DNA from: Melittangium boletus DSM 14713
Lineage (GTDB): Bacteria; Myxococcota; Myxococcia; Myxococcales; Myxococcaceae
Assembly: GCF_002305855.1 (NCBI RefSeq)
Contig: NZ_CP022163.1
Coordinates: 3,038,292-3,102,291 of the forward strand
DNA length: 64,000 nucleotides
Direction: 5' to 3'
Below the pieces are notes generated by a model that was not told the origin of the DNA, did no database searches, and worked only from the letters and a program-made list of their open reading frames with translations. The position numbers and the translations under genes are program-made. This document shows, in pieces, positions 26,527 through 35,383 of this stretch (positions within the stretch are counted from its first letter, which is position 1; the number at the start of each line of letters is the position of its first letter).

Positions 26527-27255
26527 TCAGATCAGGAACGCCTCTTCCCGAGGAGCCGTCTCCCCGGCCTCGCGCGGCCGGGAGTTGTACGCGAGTGATT
26601 CCGCCAGACGCGAGGGCGGGACCATGCGCCGCGTGTTCATCTCCTCGATGAAGGCGGCGCGGTCCATGCGCAGGCGCGGGTTGGTGACGCGCTCATGGCC
26701 GATGGTGCTGAACGTGCGCCCACCGTAGTCATGAGCGGGGTACACGAGCATGTGCGAGGGCAGCGTGAGCAACCGATCCAGGCTGGCATACGCGGCCTCG
26801 GCATCACCCGAGGGCAGGTCCGTGCGGCCCGAGGAGCCGATGAGCAGGGTGTCCCCCGTCAACACCCGGTCCTCCAGGAGCAGCACCAGGCCGTCCGCCG
26901 TGTGGCCGGGGCTCGCCCAGACCTTCACGCGGATGTCTCCCACGTTCATGTACTCGCCGTCGCGCAGCGTGCGATCCACCGCCGCCATGGGGGCGCCCAC
27001 GTACAGCGCACCCGGCAGGCGCGCGAGTTCGCGACCTCCGGACAGGTGGTCCGCGTGCGTGTGGGTGTCCACCGTCGCGAGCAGTTGCAGCCGGTCCCTC
27101 CCGAGCCGTTGGAGATAGACCGGCACCAGTTCCAGCACCGGATCCACGACGATGGCCTCGCGCGTGCGCGCACAGGCGATGAGGTACGTCCGGCAACTCG
27201 CTCCGCCGTTCAGCTCCTCGAAGATGAGACTCTTCACACTCGCCTCCTCGGCCAT
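26527..27255 (-). CDS. MBL-fold hydrolase, persulfide dioxygenase (ETHE1)-like
   Basis: 242 aa. Zinc/iron ligands in THTHADHLSGG, a second His in SPGHTADG, Asp in LTGDTLLIGSSGRTD, and final His in YPAHDYGGR. The THTHADH form with GRTDLP and HDY separates ETHE1-type persulfide dioxygenases from glyoxalase II. They oxidise glutathione persulfide to sulfite in sulfide detoxification. A C-terminal extension of about 40 residues (MNTRRMVPPSRLAESLAYN) is family-typical. Confidence 0.88.
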   Translation of the reverse strand: MAEEASVKSLIFEELNGGASCRTYLIACARTREAIVVDPVLELVPVYLQRLGRDRLQLLATVDTHTHADHLSGGRELARLPGALYVGAPMAAVDRTLRDGEYMNVGDIRVKVWASPGHTADGLVLLLEDRVLTGDTLLIGSSGRTDLPSGDAEAAYASLDRLLTLPSHMLVYPAHDYGGRTFSTIGHERVTNPRLRMDRAAFIEEMNTRRMVPPSRLAESLAYNSRPREAGETAPREEAFLI

Positions 27256-27365
27256 GCCCCCAATGGCACACCCAACAAACTAGGCATGCGCTCCCGCGAG
27301 CAAGGGCCCGCCCCCCAAAAGCGCGACCCGGACGCCAGGAAGTCGACGAATGCGGGGCGCGAGGC

Positions 27366-27899
27366 TCAGCGCGCGGCCGCGGGGACCGCCGTGGTCAGGT
27401 GGGCGTGCAGTGTCTGGGTGCTGACATAGAGGAACTGGGCGTCGCCGAAGGCCAGTCCATCCCCGTCCCACAACTGCTGCTCCTCCTCGCCCAACTGCAC
27501 CGTGTTGACGTAGGTGCCATTCATGGAGCCCGAGTCGCGCACGTAGCAGGTGTTGTCCGCCGCGCTCCAGCGCAGGAGCGCGTGGAACTTGGAGACGGAC
27601 GGGTCATGCACCACCAGGGAGCTGGTCTCCAGCCGGCCCACGGCGAACACCTGCCCCTCCGAGACGGGCTGGAGGAAGAGCACCTGCAGGTGCTCGAAGC
27701 CCTGCAGCATGGACACGAGCCGGTCCGCCAGCCGCGAGCGATGGGCCATGAAGACCGTGCGCGAGCGTCCCATCTGCTGGGCCACCTTCTGGAACACCAT
27801 GGAGGGGGGCTGCTGGATGAGCGCCACGGGGCCGAATTCCGACTGGAACGCCTGGACATCCACCCGGGCCCGCGCCCGTAATTCCTTCACCGAGGGCAT
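27366..27899 (-). CDS. FHA domain protein
   Basis: 177 aa from ATG 27899. The C-terminal FHA domain (about residues 85-160) contains FAVGRLETSSLVVHDPSVSKFH and DSGSMNGTYVN, the phosphothreonine-binding loops. The N-terminal half (VKELRARARVDVQAFQSEFGP) is unassigned. It probably reads Ser/Thr kinase signals, which myxobacteria have in large number. Divergent from glpK. Confidence 0.88.
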   Translation of the reverse strand: MPSVKELRARARVDVQAFQSEFGPVALIQQPPSMVFQKVAQQMGRSRTVFMAHRSRLADRLVSMLQGFEHLQVLFLQPVSEGQVFAVGRLETSSLVVHDPSVSKFHALLRWSAADNTCYVRDSGSMNGTYVNTVQLGEEEQQLWDGDGLAFGDAQFLYVSTQTLHAHLTTAVPAAAR

Positions 27900-28005
27900 G
27901 ACTCCCCACCCTAGGACCGCTCGCCGCACGTGCCAAGGGCCTTGGCTCGGCTATGGTGCGCCCGCGTACACCCCAAGCAGCCCCCCTTCTAGGAGACTCA
28001 TCCCC

Positions 28006-29490
28006 ATGGCGAAGGCGAAGTACGTGCTGGCAGTGGACCAGGGCACCACCGGAACGCACGTCTCCATCCTGGACGACAAGCTCCGGGTGGTGGGCGATGC
28101 CTATCGGGAGTTCACCCAGCACTTCCCCAAGCCCTCGTGGGTGGAGCACGACCTGGAGGAAATCTGGGCCAGCGTGGAGACGTGCATCCGCGCGGCGCTC
28201 AAGGACGCGGGACTCACGGGCAAGGACCTGTCCGCGGTGGGCATCACCAACCAGCGCGAGACGACGGGGCTGTGGCTGCGCGAGGGTGGCAAGCCCCTGG
28301 CCCCCGCCATCGTGTGGCAGGACCGGCGCACCTCCGAGCGCTGCGCGCAACTGCGCGAGAAGGGCGAGGAGCCCCGGGTGCGCGAGACGACGGGCCTCGT
28401 GTTGGACCCCTACTTCTCGGGCACCAAGCTCGCCTGGATGCTCGAACACGTGAAGGGCGCGCGCAAACGCGCCGAGAAGGGAGACGCCTGCTTCGGCACC
28501 GTGGACACCTGGCTCGTCTACAAGATGACCGGCGGCCAGTCGCACGTGACGGACGTCACCAACGCCAGCCGCACCCTGCTCATGGACGTGCGCAAGCTCG
28601 CCTGGGATGACTCCATGCGCGAGCTGCTGGGCGTGCCCGCCGCGTGCCTGCCGGAGATCCGCGGCTCGGTCGACGCCTACGGTACCACGAAGGGCATGCG
28701 CTCGCTGCCGGATGGAATTCCGCTCACGGGCATGGCGGGCGACCAGCAGGCGGCGCTCTTCGGCCAGGCGTGCTTCTCGCCCGGCGAGGCCAAGTGCACC
28801 TATGGCACCGGCGCCTTCCTGCTGATGAACACGGGCGACGTGCCGGTGAAGTCGCGGTCGGGGCTGCTGACCACGGTGGCCTGGAAGATCGGGGACAAGA
28901 CGACGTACGCGCTCGAGGGCTCCTCCTTCATCGCCGGCGCCGCGGTGCAGTGGCTGCGCGACGGGCTCAAGGTCATCAAGAAGTCAGGAGACGTGGAGCC
29001 GCTGGCCGCGAGCGTGAAGGAGAGCGGGGACGTGGTGTTCGTCCCGGCGCTCGCGGGGCTGGGGGCGCCGCACTGGCGGCCCGAGGCGCGCGGCCTCTTC
29101 GGCGGAATCGACCGCTCCACCACGGCGGCCCACCTGGCGCGCGCGGCGCTCGAGGGCGTGGCGATGCAGATCCACGATCTGGCCGAGACGATGCGGCGGG
29201 ACAGTGGCCGGGAGATTCCCTCCTTCAAGGTGGATGGGGGCGCGTCGGCCAACAACCTGATGATGCAGTTCCAGGCGGACATGCTGGGCACCGAGGTGGT
29301 GCGTCCGCAGAACCTGCAGACCACGAGCCTGGGGGCGGCGTTCCTCGCGGGCCTGGGCGCGGGGGTCTGGACGAGCACGGACGCCATCCGCAAGGCGTGG
29401 AAGGTGGGCAAGGTCTTCAAGCCGAAGATGAAGGCCGAGGCCCGCGAGCGGCACCTCACCAAGTGGCGGCGCGCGGTGGAGCGCGCGTAG
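28006..29490 (+). CDS. glpK: Glycerol kinase
   Basis: 494 aa, normal length. Converts glycerol and ATP to glycerol 3-phosphate in the cytosol. FGGY family blocks: VDQGTTGTHVSILD at the start, NQRETTGLW, TNASRTLLMDV, MAGDQQAALFGQ, the signature GLGAPHWRPEARG and DGGASANNLMMQFQAD. The ribosome site AGGAGA precedes ATG 28006. No facilitator or glpD is adjacent, so it may serve lipid or glycerol recycling independently. Confidence 0.97.
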   Translation: MAKAKYVLAVDQGTTGTHVSILDDKLRVVGDAYREFTQHFPKPSWVEHDLEEIWASVETCIRAALKDAGLTGKDLSAVGITNQRETTGLWLREGGKPLAPAIVWQDRRTSERCAQLREKGEEPRVRETTGLVLDPYFSGTKLAWMLEHVKGARKRAEKGDACFGTVDTWLVYKMTGGQSHVTDVTNASRTLLMDVRKLAWDDSMRELLGVPAACLPEIRGSVDAYGTTKGMRSLPDGIPLTGMAGDQQAALFGQACFSPGEAKCTYGTGAFLLMNTGDVPVKSRSGLLTTVAWKIGDKTTYALEGSSFIAGAAVQWLRDGLKVIKKSGDVEPLAASVKESGDVVFVPALAGLGAPHWRPEARGLFGGIDRSTTAAHLARAALEGVAMQIHDLAETMRRDSGREIPSFKVDGGASANNLMMQFQADMLGTEVVRPQNLQTTSLGAAFLAGLGAGVWTSTDAIRKAWKVGKVFKPKMKAEARERHLTKWRRAVERA

Positions 29491-29506
29491 GAAAGGAAGG
29501 CGGATC

Positions 29507-29818
29507 ATGGCGCGAGACACGACGAAGTTGACCTCCGAGGAGCTCTATCGCTTCCTCGGCCGCTATCCCCTCTGGAAGCACGAGGAAGGGATGCTCCGCC
29601 GTACCTACGAGGCCCCCAACTTCCTCGCCGGTATCGAGTTCGTGAACCGGCTGGCGAAGGTGGCCGAGGCGGCGGATCACCACCCGGACATCGACATCCG
29701 CTGGCGCAAGGTGACGCTGGCGCTGGTGACGCACGACGCGGGGGGAATCACCTCGCGGGACACGGAGCTGGCGGCCGAGGCGGATTCGCTGTTCGCCCAG
29801 GTGGCCGTCGCCAGCTGA
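29507..29818 (+). CDS. phhB: 4a-hydroxytetrahydrobiopterin dehydratase
   Basis: 103 aa. The PCD active-site block EAADHHPDIDIRWRKVTLAL (His58, His59) and THDAGGIT identify pterin-4a-carbinolamine dehydratase. It recycles the pterin cofactor of aromatic amino acid hydroxylases. It follows glpK by 16 bp and precedes an envelope protein by 1 bp, so it is likely in one transcript; no hydroxylase gene is in the window. Confidence 0.93.
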   Translation: MARDTTKLTSEELYRFLGRYPLWKHEEGMLRRTYEAPNFLAGIEFVNRLAKVAEAADHHPDIDIRWRKVTLALVTHDAGGITSRDTELAAEADSLFAQVAVAS

Positions 29819-29819
29819 C

Positions 29820-31055
29820 ATGCGCGCGGGCCTGCTCGTCGCGTGGGTGCTGCTGGCGGGCTCGGGAGCGCGGGCGCAGGACGACGCGCCCGCGGTCACC
29901 CGGCCCGAGCGGCTGTACCTCAACCCCGGGCTGCTCATGGGCTCCTCGCGGGTGGTGGGGCTCGGGGGCGCCTACGTGGGCATCGCCGAGGGCGTGGTGG
30001 GCTTCGCGAGCAACCTGGCGGCGCTCGCCCACCGCTCGCCCCGGCTGGACAAGGACTGGGACGTGGGCGTCACCCTGTCCTGGTTGGATCTGCCGTTGTC
30101 CAAGGTGCAGGACAAGGACCTGGACAACGACGGCCAGCCCGACAACGCGCCCGAGACGCTGCAGCTCATCGGCTCGTTCACGCTCCAGTACCGCAACGTG
30201 GGCTTCGGCTTCTCGCTGCGCAACTACCGCATCGGCTATTGCAACACGGCCTCGTGCGACCCGGGAGATCTCATCCGCGTGTCGCTGCTCCACACCTCGC
30301 TCGCGGGAGCGATCGCGCTCGGCCGGGACGACTTCATCCTCGGCTTCGGCATCTACAGTGGGCAGGCCATCCTCAGCTACAAGCCCGAGGGCAACTGGTT
30401 CTATGGCAACACGGGCGTCGCGCTGGACGTGCTCTACCGGCCCCATGGACGGCCCTACCGGGTGGGCCTGTCGGTGCGGCCGGAGCTGCTCGGCGATTGG
30501 CAGCGCGCCCTGGGACAGCCCGCCACCATCGCGGGCCGGCAGATCTACTCGGCCGTGGTGTCTCCCTCGACGGTCTCGCTGGGGGTGAGCTGGCGGCTCG
30601 GTCAAGGCGCGGAGCTGTACAACCGGCTGTCCCCCGCGGCCCGCCAGCAGATGCTCGAGGGCGCGCACTTCAGTGAGGTGCCCACCGAGGATGACCCCCA
30701 GGCCATCCCGGGCCGGTGGCTCATCAGCTCGCAGGTGGATCTCATCTCCTCGGTGGAGAACGCGGTGTCGGTGCACTCCTTCACGTCCCTGACGTCGCCC
30801 GAGTACGTGGGCGCCCGGTCGATGCTCCAGCCGCGCCTGGGCATGGAGCACGAATCGTTTCCCGGGCGGCTGCGCACGCGCCTGGGGGCCTTCCTGGAGC
30901 CCTCGCCCTTTCCGGATCGCCCCCTGCGGCCCCACCTGACGGGGGGTTTCGAGCTGTTCCTGGTCCGCTACCTAGACGACTGGGCACTGACGGCGTCCTT
31001 CGACGTGTCCCGGCGCTACTCCAACTTCGGTATCTCGGTGGGCTTCTGGCGGTAG
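29820..31055 (+). CDS. Predicted outer-membrane beta-barrel protein
   Basis: 411 aa with signal peptide (LLVAWVLLAGSGARA). The early part RLYLNPGLLMGSSRVVGLGGAYVGIAEG is typical of the FadL/TraF-like or PorV-like barrels whose Gly-rich hatch follows the signal. It ends with a strand YSNFGISVGFWR finishing on an aromatic plus R. Function unknown; transport of a hydrophobic compound is possible. One base separates it from the dehydratase gene. Confidence 0.75.
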   Translation: MRAGLLVAWVLLAGSGARAQDDAPAVTRPERLYLNPGLLMGSSRVVGLGGAYVGIAEGVVGFASNLAALAHRSPRLDKDWDVGVTLSWLDLPLSKVQDKDLDNDGQPDNAPETLQLIGSFTLQYRNVGFGFSLRNYRIGYCNTASCDPGDLIRVSLLHTSLAGAIALGRDDFILGFGIYSGQAILSYKPEGNWFYGNTGVALDVLYRPHGRPYRVGLSVRPELLGDWQRALGQPATIAGRQIYSAVVSPSTVSLGVSWRLGQGAELYNRLSPAARQQMLEGAHFSEVPTEDDPQAIPGRWLISSQVDLISSVENAVSVHSFTSLTSPEYVGARSMLQPRLGMEHESFPGRLRTRLGAFLEPSPFPDRPLRPHLTGGFELFLVRYLDDWALTASFDVSRRYSNFGISVGFWR

Positions 31056-31059
31056 CGGT

Positions 31060-31311
31060 TCAATGAAGCGAGTGCCGCCGCCGGGCCGCCTGACGCTGAC
31101 CCGGCAGCCGCTGACGTCTCGTGTCCAGATGGGCGGAGCGGGGCGAGCGCGCCGCCGGGGTCGCCACGCCCCCGGCGTCCTCGGGCAGGGGGCGGTCCTC
31201 TTCACGCCGATGCGCCGGCTCGCTGAGCAACCGGGAGTCCGGACGCCAGTCGAGGACCAGGATGGCGATCAGCACCATCAACACCACCAGACGTCGCAAC
31301 GAGGGACTCAT
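31060..31311 (-). CDS. Small single-pass membrane protein, unknown
   Basis: 83 aa from ATG 31311 with GGGAGGG just upstream. One N-terminal helix (RRLVVLMVLIAILVLDW) followed by a polar, Arg-rich tail. It lies 29 bp downstream of dapE on the same strand, so it is probably the last gene of that operon. No homology recognised; coding status rests on the ribosome site and helix. Confidence 0.45.
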   Translation of the reverse strand: MSPSLRRLVVLMVLIAILVLDWRPDSRLLSEPAHRREEDRPLPEDAGGVATPAARSPRSAHLDTRRQRLPGQRQAARRRHSLH

Positions 31312-31340
31312 CACCCTCCCAACACCGGACGCTCCCGGTC

Positions 31341-32417
31341 TCAGCCCGCCTGGGTGAGGAACAACGCCAGCTTCTCATGGGCCAGCGCCAGCGCGGGAAT
31401 GGGCGCGCTCTCGTTGGCCTGGTGGGCCTGGGCCGTCTCCCCGGGACCGAAGTTCACCGCGTCCACGCCGAACTCGGAGAAGCGCGCCACGTCCGTCCAC
31501 GCCTGCTTGGAGGCGGCGGGCAGGCCCGTGAGCGCCATCAACCGCTGGAAGAGCGGGTTGTCCGCGCACACCCGGCCACTCGGAGCGAGGTCCGTGAAGG
31601 ACACCTCCGCCGCGTCCCCCACCAGCTCGCGCACCTCCTCCTGCGCCCGGGCCACCGTCTTGCCTGGCGCGAAGCGGTAGTTGAGGTTCAGCTCGAAGGA
31701 CTCCGGCACCACGTTGCGCGCCCGTCCCCCCGAGGCCTTGGTGATGCTCATCACCTCGTAGAAGGTGAAGCCGCCGTGCGCCACCTCGCGCCGGGGCCGG
31801 GTGAGCAGTTGGGCGAGCAGGGGACCCGCCTTGTGGATGGCGTTCTCGCCCTGCCACGGCCTCGCCGAGTGCGCGCTGCGGCCCTGGAAGCGCAGGTTCG
31901 CGTGCAGCGTCCCCACGCACCCCACCTGCACCACGCCATCGGTGGGCTCCATGGCGATGCCGAACTTCACCCGCCGCAGCGCCTCGCGCGCGTCGAACAA
32001 CGGCCCCAGTCCGCTCTCCAGGTAGGGGCCCTCCTCGCGCTCGTAGAGCACCCACACCAGGTTGACCGGCAGCTTCGCGCGGGGCAGGTCCTCCGCCAGC
32101 GCCATCATCACCGCCAGCCCCCCCTTCATGTCCGAGGCGCCCAGGCCGAACACCCGCTCGCCCTCGATGCGCGGCTCGCGGTCCTCCGGGTGCGCGGGCA
32201 CGGTGTCCAGGTGTCCCACGAAGGCCACCGTCGGCCGGGGGTCCTGGAGGTTGCCCAGCACGAACGAGTGCCCCAACCGGAACACCTCGGAGGGAGCGAA
32301 ATGGGCGCGCGCCCAGCCCTCCACGTGGTCGGCGAGCGCCTTCTCCTCGCCGATGGGGCTGCGGATGCGGCACAGGGCCAGGGTGGACTGCGCGAGGCGG
32401 GTGGCGAGGTCGGTCAT
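31341..32417 (-). CDS. dapE: Succinyl-diaminopimelate desuccinylase
   Basis: 358 aa M20 metallopeptidase. Metal ligands: His in FVGHLDTVPAH, Asp in LGASDMKGG, Glu-Glu in YEREEGPYLESG, and a distal His near the C-terminus (QAHQANESAP). Dimerisation domain around 170-285. Cleaves N-succinyl-LL-diaminopimelate to give LL-DAP for lysine and peptidoglycan. dapD lies upstream in the same run, which supports dapE over other M20 deacylases. Confidence 0.9.
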   Translation of the reverse strand: MTDLATRLAQSTLALCRIRSPIGEEKALADHVEGWARAHFAPSEVFRLGHSFVLGNLQDPRPTVAFVGHLDTVPAHPEDREPRIEGERVFGLGASDMKGGLAVMMALAEDLPRAKLPVNLVWVLYEREEGPYLESGLGPLFDAREALRRVKFGIAMEPTDGVVQVGCVGTLHANLRFQGRSAHSARPWQGENAIHKAGPLLAQLLTRPRREVAHGGFTFYEVMSITKASGGRARNVVPESFELNLNYRFAPGKTVARAQEEVRELVGDAAEVSFTDLAPSGRVCADNPLFQRLMALTGLPAASKQAWTDVARFSEFGVDAVNFGPGETAQAHQANESAPIPALALAHEKLALFLTQAG

Positions 32418-32438
32418 GCGGAGGGCTCCCGAGGGCCC

Positions 32439-33578
32439 TCAGTAGAGCAGTCCGTCCTCGGGCTGCAAGGGGGGCGGCAACTCCTTCTCCCCGAGCATCT
32501 GCCGCAGGTTGATCTCGATGGTGCGGCAGAGCGCCGTCATGGGCGTGTCGCTGTAGCCATCCTCGAAGGGCGCCTCCACGTCACGGCCCACCGCGTCCAT
32601 GGCGATGAAGAGGAAGGCGATGACGGCGGTGACGAGGGGCGTGAGCATCCCCAGCTCGGACACCACTCCGAGCGGCAGGAGGACCAGATAGGCACGCACC
32701 ATGGCGCGCGGCAGCACGTCGTACTGGAGCGGAATGGTCGTGTTCTTGATGCGCTCGCAAGCCCCCAGGATGTTCATCAACTCCCTGAGCGAGCCGTCCA
32801 GGATGGTCAGGCGGAGCATGGCCTCGGGGCCGGGCGTCTCGGCGAAGACGCGGCGCAGGCGCGCCGAGGCCCACATGAGGATGGCCGTGGGCACGTTCTG
32901 CTCCTCGCGCAGCGCCTCCAGCACGGCCGGGCGGAAGAAGGGCTCGAGCGAGGGGAAGGGATCCTGGCGCCGCAGGTGGTGGCGCAAGGCGTTCACGAAG
33001 CCGATCTGCGCGTACACCAGCTCCCGTGCGTCCGAGGTGATGCCCTCCCAGGGGGCCCGGAAGGGCCGCGAGGGGTCGTCGACGACATCCTCCGCGTGCT
33101 TCACCTCGGCGGTGTGGGTCGAGCGCATGAGGGTATAGAGGTAGGCCCCCCGCGCCTTGCCGAAGCGGTCGCGCACGGCGCCGTCGCTCGCGCCGAGCGT
33201 GACGGCGGGCTTGGGCTCCACCGCCGTGCGCATCAGGGGCGTGGTGGGCGAGGAGGACGTGTTGACCTGCGCGGCGCCCTCGGGGATGGGCAGCAAGGTG
33301 AGCACCTGCCGGGCGAAGGTGCGCGACGTGTTCACCAGCGAGCCCCACAACGTGCGCGCTTCCCACCAGCGGTCGTAGGCGGAGTTATTGCGGAAGGTCA
33401 GCAGGATGCCGATGGTCGCGGCGAGCACCGTGACGGGCAGCGCCGGGACCGCCAGGAAGGTGACGTCGAACTCCTGGTAGGCCAGCGCCACACAGGTGGC
33501 CAGCAGCACGTGAATCACCACGGGCCGGCCCGTGTAACGCAGGACGATCCGCCAGGACAGCTTCCCACCCACAATCAT
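32439..33578 (-). CDS. Bestrophin family anion channel
   Basis: 379 aa from ATG 33578, with AGGAG at proper distance. Family features: GRPVVIHVLLATCVALAY, ILLTFRNNSAYDRWWEARTLWG, then the C-terminal PLVTAVIAFLFIAMDAVGRDVE..F. Bacterial bestrophins are pentameric inner-membrane channels, some Cl- and some cation selective. Unusually it sits between dapD and dapE (48 bp and 21 bp gaps), implying co-transcription with diaminopimelate synthesis. Confidence 0.9.
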   Translation of the reverse strand: MIVGGKLSWRIVLRYTGRPVVIHVLLATCVALAYQEFDVTFLAVPALPVTVLAATIGILLTFRNNSAYDRWWEARTLWGSLVNTSRTFARQVLTLLPIPEGAAQVNTSSSPTTPLMRTAVEPKPAVTLGASDGAVRDRFGKARGAYLYTLMRSTHTAEVKHAEDVVDDPSRPFRAPWEGITSDARELVYAQIGFVNALRHHLRRQDPFPSLEPFFRPAVLEALREEQNVPTAILMWASARLRRVFAETPGPEAMLRLTILDGSLRELMNILGACERIKNTTIPLQYDVLPRAMVRAYLVLLPLGVVSELGMLTPLVTAVIAFLFIAMDAVGRDVEAPFEDGYSDTPMTALCRTIEINLRQMLGEKELPPPLQPEDGLLY

Positions 33579-33626
33579 CACCACGCTCCTTGGGGTGGCG
33601 TCTCCACCCGCTGCCCTGGCCCGCGC

Positions 33627-34451
33627 CTACACCGACACCGCGAAGTCGCGCAGTGCCGAATTGAGGCTCGTCTTCTTGTCGGTGCTCTCCTTGCGCTGCC
33701 CGATGATGAGCGCGCACGGCACCATGTAGCTGCCCGCCGGGAACTTCTTCTCCTTCATGCCTGGAATCACCACGCTGCGCGCCGGCACGCGGCCCTTGAA
33801 GACCTTCTCCTCGGGACCCGAGACATCGATGATGGGCGTGGAGGCCGTGAGCACCACGTTGGCGCCCAGCACCGCCTCCTCCTCCACCACCACGCCCTCG
33901 ACCACGATGCACCGGCTGCCGATGAAGGCACCGTCCTCGATGATGACGGGCGAGGCCGTGGGCGGCTCGAGCACCCCCCCGAGCCCCACGCCACCGGACA
34001 GGTGCACGTTGCGGCCCACCTGCGCGCAACTGCCCACCGTGGCCCAGGTGTCCACCATGGTTCCCGCGCCCACGTACGCGCCGATGTTCACGTAGCCGGG
34101 CATCACCACGGCGCCGCGCTCCACGTGCGCCCCGTAGCGCACCACGCCGGGCGGCACCACCCGCACGCCCGCCGCCTCCAGCCCCTTCTTCAACGGAATC
34201 TTGTCGAAGAACTCGAAGGGCCCCACCTCCATCACCTTCATCTCGGAGAGGGCGAAGAACAGGAGGATGGCCTCCTTGGCCCAGGCATTCACCTTCCAGC
34301 CCTCGGCCGTCTTCTCCGCCACGCGCAACGCGCCGGAGTCGAGCAGCGCGAGCGTCTCGCGCACCGCCGCCGCGTACTCCGCTTCCTTCAGCTTCGCCCG
34401 GTCGGCGAATGCCGCGGACACCCTCTGGGACAGACTCTCGATGGAGGACAT
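33627..34451 (-). CDS. dapD: 2,3,4,5-tetrahydropyridine-2,6-dicarboxylate N-succinyltransferase
   Basis: 274 aa from ATG 34451 (AAGGAA upstream). Left-handed beta-helix acyltransferase: hexapeptide repeats run from VVRYGAHVERGAVVMPGYVN to ANVVLTASTPIIDV. Transfers succinyl from succinyl-CoA to tetrahydrodipicolinate, the first step of the succinylase branch that dapE completes. The C-terminal CALIIGQRKESTDKKTSLN is family-typical. Confidence 0.96.
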   Translation of the reverse strand: MSSIESLSQRVSAAFADRAKLKEAEYAAAVRETLALLDSGALRVAEKTAEGWKVNAWAKEAILLFFALSEMKVMEVGPFEFFDKIPLKKGLEAAGVRVVPPGVVRYGAHVERGAVVMPGYVNIGAYVGAGTMVDTWATVGSCAQVGRNVHLSGGVGLGGVLEPPTASPVIIEDGAFIGSRCIVVEGVVVEEEAVLGANVVLTASTPIIDVSGPEEKVFKGRVPARSVVIPGMKEKKFPAGSYMVPCALIIGQRKESTDKKTSLNSALRDFAVSV

Positions 34452-34493
34452 GGCCGTTCCTTCAAGCATGAAAAGGCCCGGGGCGCACCATCC

Positions 34494-34802
34494 TCATGAG
34501 GGTTCGTGCGGGGGCTCCGTCAGAGGGTGAATGGCCGTGACCACCTCGGTGCGCAACCGGTCTCCCACGGGCTCCAGCGCGCCGAACGCCTTGCCCGACA
34601 CATAGACGCCCTCGCCCGTCACCCGCTCCACATGGGACAGGGGCACGGCCCACAGCTGGCGCGAGAAGCGTTTGCGCATGAACAGCACCGTCTGTCCGAT
34701 TCCCGCTACCCTCCCCAGCACCGTCCCGTCCTCGTCCCGCACCTTCATGGCGTGTTGGATTGACCGCCGCTCGAAGGGGGAATCCCACCAATGTGTCTCC
34801 AT
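34494..34802 (-). CDS. PRC-barrel/DUF2171-like small protein
   Basis: 102 aa from ATG 34802 (GGAGAG at 6-nt spacing; another ATG at 34808). Short beta-barrel pattern MKVRDEDGTVLGRVAGIG and LSHVERVTGEGVYVSG resembles PRC-barrel and DUF2171 proteins seen twice more in this window. Soluble, no signal. Role unknown; PRC domains bind RNA or electron-transfer partners in other proteins. Confidence 0.6.
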   Translation of the reverse strand: METHWWDSPFERRSIQHAMKVRDEDGTVLGRVAGIGQTVLFMRKRFSRQLWAVPLSHVERVTGEGVYVSGKAFGALEPVGDRLRTEVVTAIHPLTEPPHEPS

Positions 34803-34810
34803 GGTCATCT

Positions 34811-34846
34811 CTCCGTGGGCATGACTCCGTGGGCATGACTCCGTGG
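34811..34846. repeat. 14-bp tandem repeat, about 2.6 copies
   Basis: The unit CTCCGTGGGCATGA is repeated head to tail with a final partial copy, immediately upstream of the small PRC-like gene. It may affect expression of that gene; copy number could vary by slippage. Confidence 0.8.
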
Positions 34847-34915
34847 ACACAAGGTGGGGCACCTGGAGTTCGATGGGGAGCGGCACGGGTGGCGCCACGC
34901 CCCTCGCTCGCCCGC

Positions 34916-35218
34916 CTAGTGCATGGAAGCCGCGTCCGGATGGGCGGGCAGCACCTGGCGCAGCCCCTCCACGGAGACGGACAGGACGAGGGTGTCGCCC
35001 ACCGACTGGACCATGCTGACGGGCACCTCGATGATGCCCTGGCGGAAGATGCTGCGCGGAGTCCCGAGCAGGTCGGCGATCTCCCGGTCCAGCTTCACCT
35101 GGAAGGACTCCACCCGGAGGGTCGCGCTGTCCAGGAACAAGGTCCCCACCTCGCCAATGACCTTTCCATCCGCGCCGATGATGGTCCGTCCCCTCAGGTT
35201 CGCATCCGAAAGACGCAT
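34916..35218 (-). CDS. PRC-barrel domain protein
   Basis: 100 aa from ATG 35218. LSDANLRGRTIIGADGKVIGEVGTL and the following VESFQVKLDREIADLLG fit a PRC-barrel fold. It precedes the other PRC-like gene (34494-34802) by 113 bp on the same strand. An upstream in-frame extension to 35314 is Ser/Gly-rich and unlikely. Confidence 0.72.
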   Translation of the reverse strand: MRLSDANLRGRTIIGADGKVIGEVGTLFLDSATLRVESFQVKLDREIADLLGTPRSIFRQGIIEVPVSMVQSVGDTLVLSVSVEGLRQVLPAHPDAASMH

Positions 35219-35383
35219 GGCACCGCTCCCTGTCCGAAGAGAAGAAGTCTCTTCCCAAAAGGTGGGCCCGCCTCCTCGGAGCCACATCCCGAGGGATGAA
35301 GACAGCGCCCGCATCCCCGGAAAGCAGGGGCTCGGGCGGGCCCCACGCCTCCTGGCTCATTGACGCCCAGCCGTCTTGGCGCC

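Noticed and set aside
27280..27471. Small minus-strand frame between the MBL hydrolase and FHA genes
   Set aside because: Overlaps the FHA coding end in another frame, no ribosome site, Arg/Pro-rich.
31377..34499. Open frame of over 1000 codons antisense to dapE, bestrophin and dapD
   Set aside because: Spans three recognised genes and their gaps, His/Arg/Gln-rich, no family features.
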